A DNA stretch of 64,000 nucleotides from NCBI RefSeq assembly GCF_049844995.1, contig NZ_JBNCMC010000001.1, positions 620,001 through 684,000 of the forward strand, written 5' to 3'. Position numbers and translations under genes: made by a program. This DNA is from Luteimicrobium sp049844995 (GTDB taxonomy: Bacteria; Actinomycetota; Actinomycetes; Actinomycetales; Cellulomonadaceae). The notes below the pieces were generated by a model. The model did not search any database and was not told the DNA's origin. It was given only the letters and a program-made list of their open reading frames with translations. How positions within the stretch are numbered: position 1 is the stretch's first letter; each line of letters opens with the position of its first letter. Positions 1 to 8,587 of this stretch are shown piece by piece.

Positions 1-2
1 CT

Positions 3-104
3 CCCGCCCCGACGACGGCGTCCGTCGGCCGCCAGCTCGGCCGCGGTGCGGCGCGGGCGTGCTTCGGCGCCGTGGACAAGCTCCGGGGGCACCGCGCCGG
101 CTGA
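3..104 (+). CDS. C-terminal tail of a gene entering from the left edge
   Basis: An open frame runs from the window edge to TGA at 102-104, about 33 residues ending in KLRGHRAG. It is Ala/Arg/Gly rich with no recognisable domain. It may be the 3' end of a plus-strand gene, but an open frame this short is common by chance at this GC content. About 140 bp without coding signal follow before the next gene. Confidence 0.3.
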   Translation, partial: PAPTTASVGRQLGRGAARACFGAVDKLRGHRAG

Positions 105-246
105 GGCTCACAGGCGCCTGACCTGCGGCGACGCTTCTAGCGCGCGCGCCGACCGTCACCCCGGGCTATCTTGCGAAGACTTGTGAAGGACTCGTGCAGG
201 CGAGTCGCCACGAGGTCACCGCAGGCTGACGAGGGGGAGTCGCAGC

Positions 247-1551
247 ATGGTTCGCAACGATTCGGGGGACGTCGAGGAGAGCGTGTTCGCGCGCCGTGCC
301 CACGGGCCGGCGGCGCGTCGGGCGGGGCTCGCTGTGGCCGCCGCGCTGGCGTTCGGCGGCCTGGCGACGGCGGCGGCGGACGCGGCTCCGGCGGGCGGCA
401 CCGCCCTCGCGCCGTCGGTGCTGTCGGCAGCGGTCGAGGCGGCCACGCCCACGAACACGACCAAGGTCGTGACGCCCCTCAAGGCCGGCAAGTACCGGCT
501 CTCGTCGTACTACGGCCCACGCTGCATGCCGACCGTGAACGCGTCCGACTGGCACCTCGGCCAGGACATGGCCGCCGCGGACGGGACGCCCATCTACGCG
601 GTCGCGTCCGGCGTCGTGCGGAAGGCCGGAGCGGTGAGCGGGTTCGGCCAGTGGATCGTCATCGACCACGTGATCGCCGGCAAGAAGGTGTCCACCGTCT
701 ACGGGCACATGTGGAACGCCACCAAGTACGTGAAGGCCGGGCAGAAGGTCACGGCCGGGCAGCACATCGCGAACGTCGGGTCCAACGGCGTCGCGACCGG
801 CCCGCACCTGCACCTCGAGGTCTGGCCCGGCGGGTACGGCGCGTCGTCGACGGACCCCCTCGTCTACATGAAGGCCCGGGGGGTCAACCTCACGGCGGGG
901 GCGACGTCGGCGATCAAGCGGAGCGTGCCGTCGTCGTGCACGTACTACGCGCGGTCCCGCCTGAACCTGCGGGTCGGGGCGAGCACGAGCACGCCGAGCA
1001 AGGTCGTCCTCCCGGTGAACGCGAAGCTCACGACGAAGCCCGGGAGCAAGTCGAACGGCTGGCTGCCCGTCGCGTACGGCAGCCGGTCGGGTTGGGTCTA
1101 CTCGACCTACGTCGGGCCCACGAAGGTCGCGGTCCCCAAGCCCGCGACCAAGACGGTCCGGTACGTCGGCGTGACGACCCTGAACCTGCGCGCGAGCGCG
1201 TCGACCTCCTCGAAGGTGGTCGCCAAGCTGACGCGCGGCACCGCGGTCACGTACCAGGGCAGCGTGTCGAAGTCGGGCTGGGTCAAGGTCAGCGCGGCCG
1301 GCCACACCGGCTACGTGTCCACCCAGTACCTCAAGACCACGAAGGCGAAGGCCCTCTACGCGCTCAAGTACGTGAACGTCACGACGCTCAACCTGCGGTC
1401 ACGGGCCACGACGTCCTCGTCGGTCGTCGCGAGGCTGAAGCTGAACAAGGCCGTACAGCCCCTCGCCGCGGCGTCCAAGGGCTGGCTGCACGTGAGCGTG
1501 TCGGGGCACACCGGCTACGTCGCGACGGAGTACCTGCGCTCGAAGAAGTAG
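247..1551 (+). CDS. Secreted M23 metallopeptidase with three SH3b domains
   Basis: 434 aa. The N-terminus has an Arg-rich stretch, a hydrophobic Ala/Leu segment (about residues 25-45) and a likely AxA cleavage region, so export is expected. The M23 (LytM-type) zinc peptidase domain covers about residues 75-215: HLGQD with H103 and D107 as metal ligands, and GPHLHLE with H187 and H189. Three bacterial SH3 domains follow (about 235-290, 300-362, 370-432), each opening with a TLNLR-like strand and closing with GYV.T.YL. Such enzymes cut peptidoglycan cross-links or stem peptides, with SH3b units holding the wall. A GAGGGGGAG purine run lies just before the ATG. Function in growth, division or lysis of competitors cannot be separated from sequence. 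Confidence 0.9.
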   Translation: MVRNDSGDVEESVFARRAHGPAARRAGLAVAAALAFGGLATAAADAAPAGGTALAPSVLSAAVEAATPTNTTKVVTPLKAGKYRLSSYYGPRCMPTVNASDWHLGQDMAAADGTPIYAVASGVVRKAGAVSGFGQWIVIDHVIAGKKVSTVYGHMWNATKYVKAGQKVTAGQHIANVGSNGVATGPHLHLEVWPGGYGASSTDPLVYMKARGVNLTAGATSAIKRSVPSSCTYYARSRLNLRVGASTSTPSKVVLPVNAKLTTKPGSKSNGWLPVAYGSRSGWVYSTYVGPTKVAVPKPATKTVRYVGVTTLNLRASASTSSKVVAKLTRGTAVTYQGSVSKSGWVKVSAAGHTGYVSTQYLKTTKAKALYALKYVNVTTLNLRSRATTSSSVVARLKLNKAVQPLAAASKGWLHVSVSGHTGYVATEYLRSKK

Positions 1552-1612
1552 CGGCGCCGGCAACGCGGGAGGCCGGGGAGACAGGGTCCGCGGGAGACGG
1601 GATCATGGCCGG

Positions 1613-2065
1613 GTGCCCAGCGAGCTCGTCGTCGTCACGCGGACCCGCCACCCGGTCGAGGCGCTCTTCGACCTCGCGTTGGACGTCGATGCGCACGTCC
1701 GGACGATGCCCGGGTCGGGCGAGCGTGCCGTCGGCGGGGTGACGAGCGGCCGGATAGGGCTCGGTGAGACCGTCACCTGGAGCGGACGGCACCTCGGGGT
1801 GCGCTTCACGATGACGGCCGAGGTCACCGAGCTCGACCGCCCGCGCCGGTTCGTCGACGTCCAGGTCGCGGGACCGTTCCGCTCGTTCCGGCACGAGCAC
1901 GTCTTCGAACGACGGGGCGGCGCGACCGTGATGACGGACCGGGTCGTGGTCGCCTCGCCGGTCCTGGGGCGCGTCGCCGAGCGGCTCGTCCTGGTGCCCT
2001 ACCTGCGTCGCCTGCTCCGCCGCCGCGGGCGCCTGCTGGTCGAGGCGCTGGGCCGAGGCCCGGTA
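1613..2065 (+). CDS. SRPBCC-family protein without its own stop codon
   Basis: The first ~150 codons after GTG 1613 give a coherent START/SRPBCC fold protein: RTRHPVEALFDLALDVDAH at the start, then RFTMTAEVTELDRPRRF and FRSFRHEHVFERR, ending in an Arg-rich helix near residue 145. Such proteins bind hydrophobic ligands or belong to polyketide cyclase-like families. A GATCAT hexamer 6 nt before GTG fits a leaderless promoter. The frame has no stop where the domain ends; it stays open to 3628 through the antisense of purB. A +1 shift near the end would stop at TAG 2076-2078. I take the functional part to end about here and regard the later ~520 codons as non-genuine or the result of a lost stop. 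Confidence 0.6.
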
Positions 2066-3508
2066 TCAGGCCAGGTAGTCGCGGACCAGCTGCTCGGCCA
2101 GACCCGTGTACGTGGCGGGGGTGAGCGCGGAGAGCCGGGCGGCGACGTCGTCGGGCAGGCCGAGGCCGGCGACAAACTCCCGGAGCTGCGCGGCGTCGAT
2201 GCGCTGGCCGCGCGTGAGCTCCTTGAGGCGCTCGTAGGGGTTGTCCATGCCGGGGACGCCCGCGACGGACGCCGCGCGCATCGCGGACTGGATCGGCTCG
2301 CCGAGCACCTCCCAGTTCGCGTCGAGGTCGGCGTCGAGGGTGGCGGTCCCGACGGCGAGAGCCCTGAGCCCGCGCCGCACGTTGTCGACCGCGAGCAGCG
2401 AGTGCCCGAACGCGGTGCCGATGTTGCGCTGCGTCGAGGAGTCCGTGAGGTCGCGCTGCAGGCGCGAGGTGACGAGCGTGGAGGCCAGGGTGTCGAGCAG
2501 CGCGCACGAGATCTCGAGGTTGGCCTCGGCGTTCTCGAACCGGATCGGGTTCACCTTGTGCGGCATGGTCGACGAGCCGGTGGCGCCGGGCACGGGGATC
2601 TGGACGAAGAACCCGAGCGAGATGTACGTCCACAGGTCCGTGCTGAGGTTGTGCAGCACCCGGTTGAAACGGGCGACGTCGGCGTACAGCTCGGCCTGCC
2701 AGTCGTGCGACTCGATCTGGGTGGTGAGCGGGTTCCACGTGAGGCCCAGGTGCTCGACGAAGTGCCGCGACACCGCGGCCCAGTCCACGCCGGGGACGGC
2801 GACGGTGTGTGCGCCGTACGTCCCGGTCGCGCCGTTGAGCTTGCCCAGGTACTCGGCGCCCTCGATGCGGCGCAGCTGGCGGCGGAGCCGGTGGGCGAGG
2901 ACCGCCATCTCCTTCCCCAGCGTCGTCGGCGTCGCGGGCTGCCCGTGCGTCCGGCTGAGCATCGGCACGGCCGCGTGCTCGCGGGCGAGGTCCGCGACCT
3001 GGTCGGCGAGCGCCGTCGCCGCGGGGAGCCACACGTCCCGGACGGCACCTTGGACCATGAGCGCGTACGACAGGTTGTTGACGTCCTCGCTCGTGCAGGC
3101 GAAGTGGACGAGCTCGCCGACGCCCGGCAGGACGGTGTCCGCGCCCAGGACGTCGGGGGCCGCCGCGAGCCGGCGCTTCACGAAGTACTCGACGGCCTTG
3201 ACGTCGTGGACGGTCTCGCGCTCGATGGTCGCGAGCTCGGCGATCTCGTCGGCGCCGAACGCGTCGGGGATGCCGCGCAGGTACGCGCGCTCGGCGTCGG
3301 ACAGGCCGGGGGCGCCGGGGACGACCGCGCCCTGCGTCACGCCGGGGACGCCGTCGCAGAGGGTGATGAGCCACTCGACCTCGACGTGGATGCGCGCCCG
3401 GTTGAGCGCGGCCTCCGACAGGTGGTCGACGAGCGGGGCCACCGCGGGGCGGTAGCGACCGTCGAGCGGACCGAGGGCGATCGGGGGCGTCACGTCGGCA
3501 AGGTTCAC
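2066..3508 (-). CDS. purB: Adenylosuccinate lyase
   Basis: 480 aa from GTG 3508, the usual length for the long bacterial PurB class. It cleaves SAICAR to AICAR and adenylosuccinate to AMP, both releasing fumarate, in cytosolic purine synthesis. The fumarase/aspartase superfamily signature GSSTMPHKVNP is present near residues 305-316 (flexible catalytic loop with the Ser), and SRTHGQPATPTTLGKE carries the conserved His of the second region. It stands alone on the minus strand, converging on the SRPBCC gene, with no other purine gene nearby. Confidence 0.97.
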   Translation of the reverse strand: MNLADVTPPIALGPLDGRYRPAVAPLVDHLSEAALNRARIHVEVEWLITLCDGVPGVTQGAVVPGAPGLSDAERAYLRGIPDAFGADEIAELATIERETVHDVKAVEYFVKRRLAAAPDVLGADTVLPGVGELVHFACTSEDVNNLSYALMVQGAVRDVWLPAATALADQVADLAREHAAVPMLSRTHGQPATPTTLGKEMAVLAHRLRRQLRRIEGAEYLGKLNGATGTYGAHTVAVPGVDWAAVSRHFVEHLGLTWNPLTTQIESHDWQAELYADVARFNRVLHNLSTDLWTYISLGFFVQIPVPGATGSSTMPHKVNPIRFENAEANLEISCALLDTLASTLVTSRLQRDLTDSSTQRNIGTAFGHSLLAVDNVRRGLRALAVGTATLDADLDANWEVLGEPIQSAMRAASVAGVPGMDNPYERLKELTRGQRIDAAQLREFVAGLGLPDDVAARLSALTPATYTGLAEQLVRDYLA

Positions 3509-3624
3509 GTACCTCAGTCTCCCATGCGGCGGGCGTCACCCCCAGGGTGCGTCCATGGGGCGGCATCCCCAGCGGACGTCCCGCGGTCGGCAGCGGTCGG
3601 CGCCGCGCCCGTAGCGTCCCGGCC

Positions 3625-3936
3625 GTGACCGACCAGCCCTCGCCCTTCGTCCGCCCGGCCCCGCCGCCTGCCGCCGTCGATGCGACCGCGAGCCGCGCGC
3701 TCGACGCCGCCGCGGCCGCCGCGGTCGACGCGCGGCAGGCCGCCGCCCGCGCGCTCGAGGTCGACTGGGTGTCGCGGGCGGCGCGCGCCTACGACGGCCG
3801 GGTCGACGAGGCCCTCGGCGCGGTCGACGACGCGGTGGCCCTGCTGGACGCCGCCGCCGGGTCCGCCCGGCGGGCCGAGCGGCGCGAGCGGGACGGCGAG
3901 CCGTCGGCGTGCCTCGGCCCCGGGGGAGGCCGGTGA
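3625..3936 (+). CDS. Small Ala-rich helical protein, possible secretion or ESX-like partner
   Basis: 103 aa from GTG 3625. TAGCGT at 3612-3617, seven bases before the start, looks like a leaderless -10 element. After a Pro-rich opening the chain is almost entirely predicted amphipathic helix (ASRALDAAAAAAVDARQAAA then RAARAYDGRVDEALGAVDDA), about the size of ESX/WXG100 proteins but without a clear WxG turn. Its TGA shares one base with the ATG of the next gene, so the two are almost certainly co-translated. I recognise no family; a binding or export partner of the downstream hydrolase is a guess from position. Confidence 0.7.
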   Translation: MTDQPSPFVRPAPPPAAVDATASRALDAAAAAAVDARQAAARALEVDWVSRAARAYDGRVDEALGAVDDAVALLDAAAGSARRAERRERDGEPSACLGPGGGR

Positions 3937-5324
3937 TGACAGACGGCATCACGATCACGGGCGGGTACACCGCGGCGGAGACCGACACCCTGCGGGACGC
4001 AGCCGCCGTGCTCCGGGCCGCGTCCCGCCGGCTCGACGACGCCCGCTTGGACGTCGCGCGCGCCCGGGTCGCGCTGGCCACGGGTGAGGTCCCGTGGGGC
4101 GGCGCGGTGGTGCCGTGGGCAGGTTCCGACCCGTGGTCGCGGCGTGGCGCGGCCGGCGCCGAGATCGCGGCAGCGATCGGCGCCGTCGCCGTCGCCGACG
4201 GCGCCGTCCTGCGGGCGCTCGGCCAGGTCGAGGCGCTCGCCCTCGCGGTGCTCCGGGCGGCTCGGCTCTACGAGGAGCACGACGAGGTCGCGGTCCGGCT
4301 GGTCGACGGCGCCGTCCCGGCCGGCGTGCAGCTGCTCGCGGCCGGACTGGACCTGCTCCTCCCGTGGGCGGTCGCGGGGTCCGTCGGGTCGCCGGTCGCG
4401 TCCGTCTCGGGGACCGCGTCGCACCTGTTCGACGGCGTCGCCCGGGCGCGGGAGGGCGACGGTGTCCGCGTCGAGGAGGTCACGCGAGGGACGGTCGACG
4501 GCCGGCCCGACAGCCCGCTCCCCGACCTGCCCGTCCCCGGGAACGTCGAGGGCGCGCTGCGCGCGCTCGAGGTGCCGAACAAGGCCGGGGACGGCGTCCT
4601 GGCCGTCCAGCGGCTCGGCGCCGGCGCTGACGCGCGCTACGTCGTCCTGCTGCCCGGCACCCAGACCTGGAACGTCGTCGGCGACGGGGCGGGGGACTTC
4701 GCCAACCCGCGCGACCTCACGAGCGACCTGGACCTCGTCGGCGGGCGCGCCAGCGACTACACGGACGAGGTCGCGCAGGCGCTCGACCGGGTCGTGCCCG
4801 CCGGGGCGTCCGTGGTCGTGGTCGGCCACTCGCTCGGCGGCATCGCCGCGACCCGGGTGGTGACGAGCCCCGCGCTGCGGCGCCGCTACCGGTTCACCGG
4901 CCTCGTGACCGCCGGGGCGCCGTCGGGCGGGATCGCCGTCCCCGCGGGGACCTTGACGCTCAACGTGGAGAACGCACGCGAGGTCGTCTCGGCGCTCGAC
5001 CCCGGGCCGAACCCTGCGGGCCCGCGCCACCTCGTGGTGCACGCGTCCGGGGCGGACGACGTCGTCCGGCAGGCCCTCGGTTCGTCGCCCTACGGCGGCG
5101 GCACCCACGGCCTCGCGGCGCACGCGGGCGTGCTCGCGGAGGCCAGGTCGCGGCACGACCCGGCGCTCGACCGCGCCCTCGCCGAGCTCGACGGGTCGCT
5201 CGGGGCGGGAGCGCCCGGGCTCGCCACCCGGACCTGGTACTTCCGGGGCGAGCGCGGCGGTGCCGCGACGGTAGCCCCGGCCCAGGGCGTCAGCGGCGCT
5301 GGTTCCCCGGCACCACCGCGTTGA
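3936..5324 (+). CDS. Two-part protein: helical N-terminus and alpha/beta hydrolase
   Basis: 462 aa from ATG 3936, chosen because it overlaps the upstream stop and GGGGGAGG lies at 3922-3929. Residues 1-150 are Ala-rich helices with a PWGG/PWAGSDPW turn near 50-60, reminiscent of proteins that travel with ESX/WXG substrates. The second half is an alpha/beta hydrolase of the lipase/PGAP1-like type: nucleophile elbow VVGHSLGG (S299), a following TAGAPSGG strand, Asp candidates around LDPGPN, and H391 in GGTHGL. No signal peptide is seen. The last 35 bp overlap the 3' end of the convergent holin-like gene. The combination suggests a lipase-like enzyme with its own targeting or interaction region; substrate unknown. 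Confidence 0.8.
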   Translation: MTDGITITGGYTAAETDTLRDAAAVLRAASRRLDDARLDVARARVALATGEVPWGGAVVPWAGSDPWSRRGAAGAEIAAAIGAVAVADGAVLRALGQVEALALAVLRAARLYEEHDEVAVRLVDGAVPAGVQLLAAGLDLLLPWAVAGSVGSPVASVSGTASHLFDGVARAREGDGVRVEEVTRGTVDGRPDSPLPDLPVPGNVEGALRALEVPNKAGDGVLAVQRLGAGADARYVVLLPGTQTWNVVGDGAGDFANPRDLTSDLDLVGGRASDYTDEVAQALDRVVPAGASVVVVGHSLGGIAATRVVTSPALRRRYRFTGLVTAGAPSGGIAVPAGTLTLNVENAREVVSALDPGPNPAGPRHLVVHASGADDVVRQALGSSPYGGGTHGLAAHAGVLAEARSRHDPALDRALAELDGSLGAGAPGLATRTWYFRGERGGAATVAPAQGVSGAGSPAPPR

Positions 5325-5688
5325 TGACCACCTGGAGGATCGCGATGATGAGCGCCCCGAGGACGGCCCACCAGAACCCGTCCACCCGGATGCCCCAGTC
5401 GGTCTGCTCGGTGATCCACGCGACGAGCATGAGCATCAGCGCGTTCACCACCAGCGAGAACAGTCCGAGCGTCAGGATGTACAGGGGGATCGCGATGATC
5501 TGCACGATCGGCTTCACGATCATGTTGACCAGGGTGAGGAGCAGGCCGACCGCGACCAGGATCACGATGGTCTTGCCGGCCGTGGCGTCCTTGGGGACGA
5601 CGTACAGGTGGTCGCCGAGGAACAGCGACGCCAACCACACGGCGAGCGCCGTCACGGCAACTCGGACGATGAACCACATGCGCGACAT
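5290..5688 (-). CDS. Phage-holin-like (superfamily IV) four-helix membrane protein
   Basis: 132 aa with about four transmembrane helices (residues 5-25, 42-62, 68-95, 105-128) separated by short loops, and the NMIVKPIV...IPLYILTLG pattern typical of the 'phage holin family protein' group of actinobacterial chromosomes. Despite the name, chromosomal members are standalone membrane proteins of unknown role and nothing else here is phage-like. ATG 5688 diverges from the aminotransferase start at 5781, leaving a 92-bp shared promoter region. Confidence 0.88.
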   Translation of the reverse strand: MSRMWFIVRVAVTALAVWLASLFLGDHLYVVPKDATAGKTIVILVAVGLLLTLVNMIVKPIVQIIAIPLYILTLGLFSLVVNALMLMLVAWITEQTDWGIRVDGFWWAVLGALIIAILQVVINAVVPGNQRR

Positions 5689-5780
5689 CCTGCCATCCGG
5701 GCCCGCCTGCCGCCCAGATTCGCCCGGGGACGTCCGTCGGCGACTTCGGCCGGCGAGGACGGGGGTGGCATCCTGGGCCC

Positions 5781-6932
5781 GTGAGCACCGACCTCCCCGC
5801 GCACCGCACGTCCGGCATCCCGCTCCGTCACGCCGTGGAGGCCCTGCCGCCCTACGTCCCGGGCGCCCGCACCGAGCCCGGGGCGCGGACGTTCAAGCTG
5901 TCGTCCAACGAGAACCCGTACCCGCCGCTGCCGTCCGTGCTCGAGGCGATCCGCGAGGGTGCGGGCGACACCCACCGCTACCCCGACATGTACGCGACGG
6001 AGCTGACCGAGGCGATCGCCGCCTCGCTCACCCAGGAGGCCGCGAGCCGAGGCAGTGCCGTGACCGTCTCCCCGGACGAGGTCGTCGTCGGCACCGGGTC
6101 CGTCGCCGTCCTGGCCCACGTCCTCCAGACGGTCTGCGAGCCGGGCGACGAGGTCGTCGTCCCGTGGCGCTCGTTCGAGGCGTACCCGATCGCGGTCGCC
6201 GTCTCCGGCGCGACGTTCGTCCCCGTCCCGCTCGCCTCCGGCCCCGACGCCGACGGCACGCTGCTCGACGGCCGCCTCGACCTCCGCGCCCTCGCGGCCG
6301 CGATCGGGGAGCGGACGCGCGTCGTCGCCGTGTGCACCCCCAACAACCCGACGGGCCCGGCCGTGCACCGCGCCGAGCTCGAGGCGTTCCTCGCGGCGGT
6401 CCCGTCAGACGTCCTGGTGCTGCTCGACGAGGCGTACGTCGAGTTCGTGCGCGACCCCGAGGCGCCGGACGGCCTCGCCGTCTACGCGGCGCACCCGAAC
6501 GTCGTCGTGCTGCGCACGTTCTCCAAGGCGTACGGGCTCGCGGGACTGCGCGTGGGCTACGCGCTCGCCCGCCCCGACCTCGCCGCCGGCGTGAGGTCGG
6601 TCTCGACGCCGTTCGGGGTGTCCGACCTGGCGCAGCGTGCCGCCCTGGCGAGCCTGCGCGCGCAGGACGAGCTGCTCGAGCGGGTCGAGGCGCTCGTCGT
6701 CGAGCGGGCGCGCGTCGTCGGCGAGCTGGGCGCCCAGGGCTGGGAGATTCCGGACGCGCAGGGGAACTTCGTGTGGTTCGGGCTCGGCGACGCGACGCTG
6801 CAGCGGGGCGCCGAGGCCCGCGAGGCCGGGGTGCTGGTGCGCCCCTTCGCCGGCGAGGGGATCCGCGTGACCATCGGGGAGCACGAGGCGAACGACGCGT
6901 TCCTGCAGGTCGCCGCCTCCTGGCGCCGCTGA
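5781..6932 (+). CDS. hisC: HisC2/Pat-type histidinol-phosphate or aromatic aminotransferase
   Basis: 383 aa fold-type I PLP aminotransferase. SSNENPYPPLPSV binds substrate near the N-terminus, CTPNNPTGP and LLDEAYVEF hold the cofactor, and K249 in RTFSKAYGLAG forms the Schiff base. The distinctive PWRSFEAYP segment and overall pattern are closer to mycobacterial HisC2/Pat (aromatic amino-acid transaminase) than to HisC in his operons, and no other his gene is present, so a role in Phe/Tyr transamination is likely. CATCCT sits six bases before GTG 5781, suggesting a leaderless mRNA. Diverges from the holin-like gene. Confidence 0.9.
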   Translation: MSTDLPAHRTSGIPLRHAVEALPPYVPGARTEPGARTFKLSSNENPYPPLPSVLEAIREGAGDTHRYPDMYATELTEAIAASLTQEAASRGSAVTVSPDEVVVGTGSVAVLAHVLQTVCEPGDEVVVPWRSFEAYPIAVAVSGATFVPVPLASGPDADGTLLDGRLDLRALAAAIGERTRVVAVCTPNNPTGPAVHRAELEAFLAAVPSDVLVLLDEAYVEFVRDPEAPDGLAVYAAHPNVVVLRTFSKAYGLAGLRVGYALARPDLAAGVRSVSTPFGVSDLAQRAALASLRAQDELLERVEALVVERARVVGELGAQGWEIPDAQGNFVWFGLGDATLQRGAEAREAGVLVRPFAGEGIRVTIGEHEANDAFLQVAASWRR

Positions 6933-6967
6933 CCTCCCTACCTGCCTACCCACCCACCCGCTCGCTT

Positions 6968-7049
6968 GCCGAACACGGGCCCAGCTCTCTCGCCGAACAC
7001 GGGCTCCGCGTCCGTCAGCGCGAGCAGACGGGCGCAGCTCCCGTGGTCG
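6968..7049. repeat. Degenerate copy of the GCCGAACACGGG hairpin repeat
   Basis: GCCGAACACGGG occurs at 6968-6979 and again at 6992-7003. The second starts a hairpin arm whose partner GACGGGCGCAGCTCCCGTG lies at about 7027-7045. This is a decayed relative of the hairpins at 19091, 20733 and 36706. It follows the hisC-like stop. The rest of the 434-bp gap (7050-7252) shows no gene. Confidence 0.6.
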
Positions 7050-7252
7050 ACGGGCGGAGACCGCGTGCTCGGCGACGGGTCGATCGGCGTGGCCGACGGC
7101 GGCCCGCGAGCGCCGGCCGTCGGGCGGGGGAACGCCCCCGCGACGCCGTCGGGCGCTCCGGCTGCCGCCCGACCTACGTTTGGCGAAAACCTACAAACGC
7201 GGGCGACGAATTCGCACGGCCGGACATCTCCCGTCCGCTCGGCCGCGTACCT

Positions 7253-7280
7253 TACGCTTGCGTAGGCTACGGAACCGTAG
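7253..7280. promoter_or_regulatory. Paired inverted repeats before the 2-oxoacid dehydrogenase operon
   Basis: Two adjacent palindromes, TACGC-TT-GCGTA (7253-7264) and CTACGG-AA-CCGTAG (7267-7280), stand 87-114 bp ahead of the E1-alpha start. A related CCTACGTTTGGCG / ACCTACAAACGCG pair lies at about 7168-7200. Their size and symmetry fit a TetR-family repressor site, as is common for acyl-CoA or branched-chain acid genes; the regulator is not identifiable here. Confidence 0.5.
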
Positions 7281-7366
7281 GTTGCGGTGAGGTCGGACGA
7301 CCCCGCCGTGACGCCCGCCGCACCGCCCGCCATCCCCGGGCGATCCGGACGACGTGAGGAGTATCA

Positions 7367-8587
7367 GTGACCGAGCACCAGGACGAGATCGTCCAGCTCG
7401 TCGGACCCGACGGCGAACCCGTCGTGTCCGAGGCGAACGCCCCCTACCGGGAGCGTGCAGCGCGCTACCTCCTCGACGGTCCCGACGCCGCCGACGCCGA
7501 GCCGGCCGCACAGAGACTCCGCGGGCTCTACCGCGACATGGTCCTCGTGCGGCGGTTCGACGTCGAGGCCACGAGCCTCCAGCGCCAGGGCGAGCTCGCG
7601 CTCTTCCCGCCGCTGCTCGGCCAGGAGGCGGCGCAGGTCGGCTCCGGCCGGGCGCTGCGCGAGCAGGACTACGTGTTCCCGTCGTACCGCGAGCACGGCG
7701 TCGCGTGGACGCGGGGCATGGACCTCGCCGACGTCATGCCGATCTTCCGCGGCGTCGAGCACGGCGGCTGGGACCCGAAGGCCCACAACTTCAACGTCTA
7801 CACGCTCGTCATCGGCTCCCACGCGCTGCACGCGACCGGGTACGCGATGGGCGTCCAGCGTGACGGCCTCGTCGGCACGGGCGACGACGCGAGCGACACC
7901 GCCGTCGTCGCGTACTTCGGTGACGGGGCGACGTCCCAGGGCGACGTGAGCGAGGCCCTCGGGTTCGCGTCCGTGAACAACGCGCCCGTCGTGTTCTTCT
8001 GCCAGAACAACCAGTGGGCCATCTCGGTCCCGACGACGAGGCAGAGCCGCGTCCCCCTGGCCCGCCGCGCGTGGGGCTTCGGGATGCCGGGCGTCCGCGT
8101 CGACGGGAACGACGTCATCGCGAGCTGGGCCGTCATGGACGAGGCGCTCGAGCGGGCGCGGTCCGGCGGCGGCCCGACCTTCGTCGAGGCCGTCACGTAC
8201 CGGATGGGCGCGCACACCACCTCGGACGACCCGACCCGCTACCGCACCTCCGACGAGGAGGAGTCGTGGCGTCGTCGGGACCCGATCGCCCGCGTCCGGA
8301 CGTACCTGGAGGCGCACGGCGCCTGGGACGACGCGCGTGAGGCCGCGCTGCAGGCCGAGGCGGACGAGCTCGGAGAGCACGTACGCACCAAGGTGCGCGC
8401 GATGGAGGCGCCGCCCACCTCGAGGATGTTCGAGCACGTCTACGCGACGCCGCAGGCCCAGGTCGCGGCGGATCGCGCCGCGTTCGAGGCGTACGAGGCG
8501 GGCGAGCCCGCGCCGTCGCCGTTCGAGGGACTGCTCGGGAACGACGCCACCGCCGCGAACGCCGGAACGACCGGAGGGAACCGATGA
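7367..8587 (+). CDS. TPP-dependent 2-oxoacid dehydrogenase E1 alpha subunit
   Basis: 406 aa from GTG 7367 with GAGGAG nearby upstream. Contains the E1-alpha thiamine-pyrophosphate core: LFPPLLGQEAAQVGSG, then the GDGATSQGD...VFFCQNNQWAIS region (GDG...NN) that holds Mg and TPP, and RMGAHTTSDDPTRYR near the phosphorylation-loop position. Together with E1 beta it decarboxylates a 2-oxoacid and transfers the acyl group to the lipoyl arm of E2. The separate alpha and beta chains and missing E3 fit branched-chain oxoacid dehydrogenase (bkdA) or the pyruvate (pdhA-like) actinobacterial complex; sequence reading alone does not settle which. First gene of a three-gene operon. Confidence 0.93.
   Translation: MTEHQDEIVQLVGPDGEPVVSEANAPYRERAARYLLDGPDAADAEPAAQRLRGLYRDMVLVRRFDVEATSLQRQGELALFPPLLGQEAAQVGSGRALREQDYVFPSYREHGVAWTRGMDLADVMPIFRGVEHGGWDPKAHNFNVYTLVIGSHALHATGYAMGVQRDGLVGTGDDASDTAVVAYFGDGATSQGDVSEALGFASVNNAPVVFFCQNNQWAISVPTTRQSRVPLARRAWGFGMPGVRVDGNDVIASWAVMDEALERARSGGGPTFVEAVTYRMGAHTTSDDPTRYRTSDEEESWRRRDPIARVRTYLEAHGAWDDAREAALQAEADELGEHVRTKVRAMEAPPTSRMFEHVYATPQAQVAADRAAFEAYEAGEPAPSPFEGLLGNDATAANAGTTGGNR

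Noticed and set aside
105..246. c-di-AMP (ydaO) riboswitch before the M23 peptidase gene
   Set aside because: Such switches often precede actinobacterial wall hydrolases, but the gap is only 142 bp and the conserved cores I know are not recognisable.
1613..3628. Single 671-residue protein on the plus strand
   Set aside because: Only the first ~150 residues look like a protein domain; the rest is the mirror of purB, whose own sequence is fully convincing.
5290..5688. Prophage remnant because of the holin-like protein
   Set aside because: The gene belongs to the chromosomal four-helix group; there are no phage structural, lysis or integrase genes around it.
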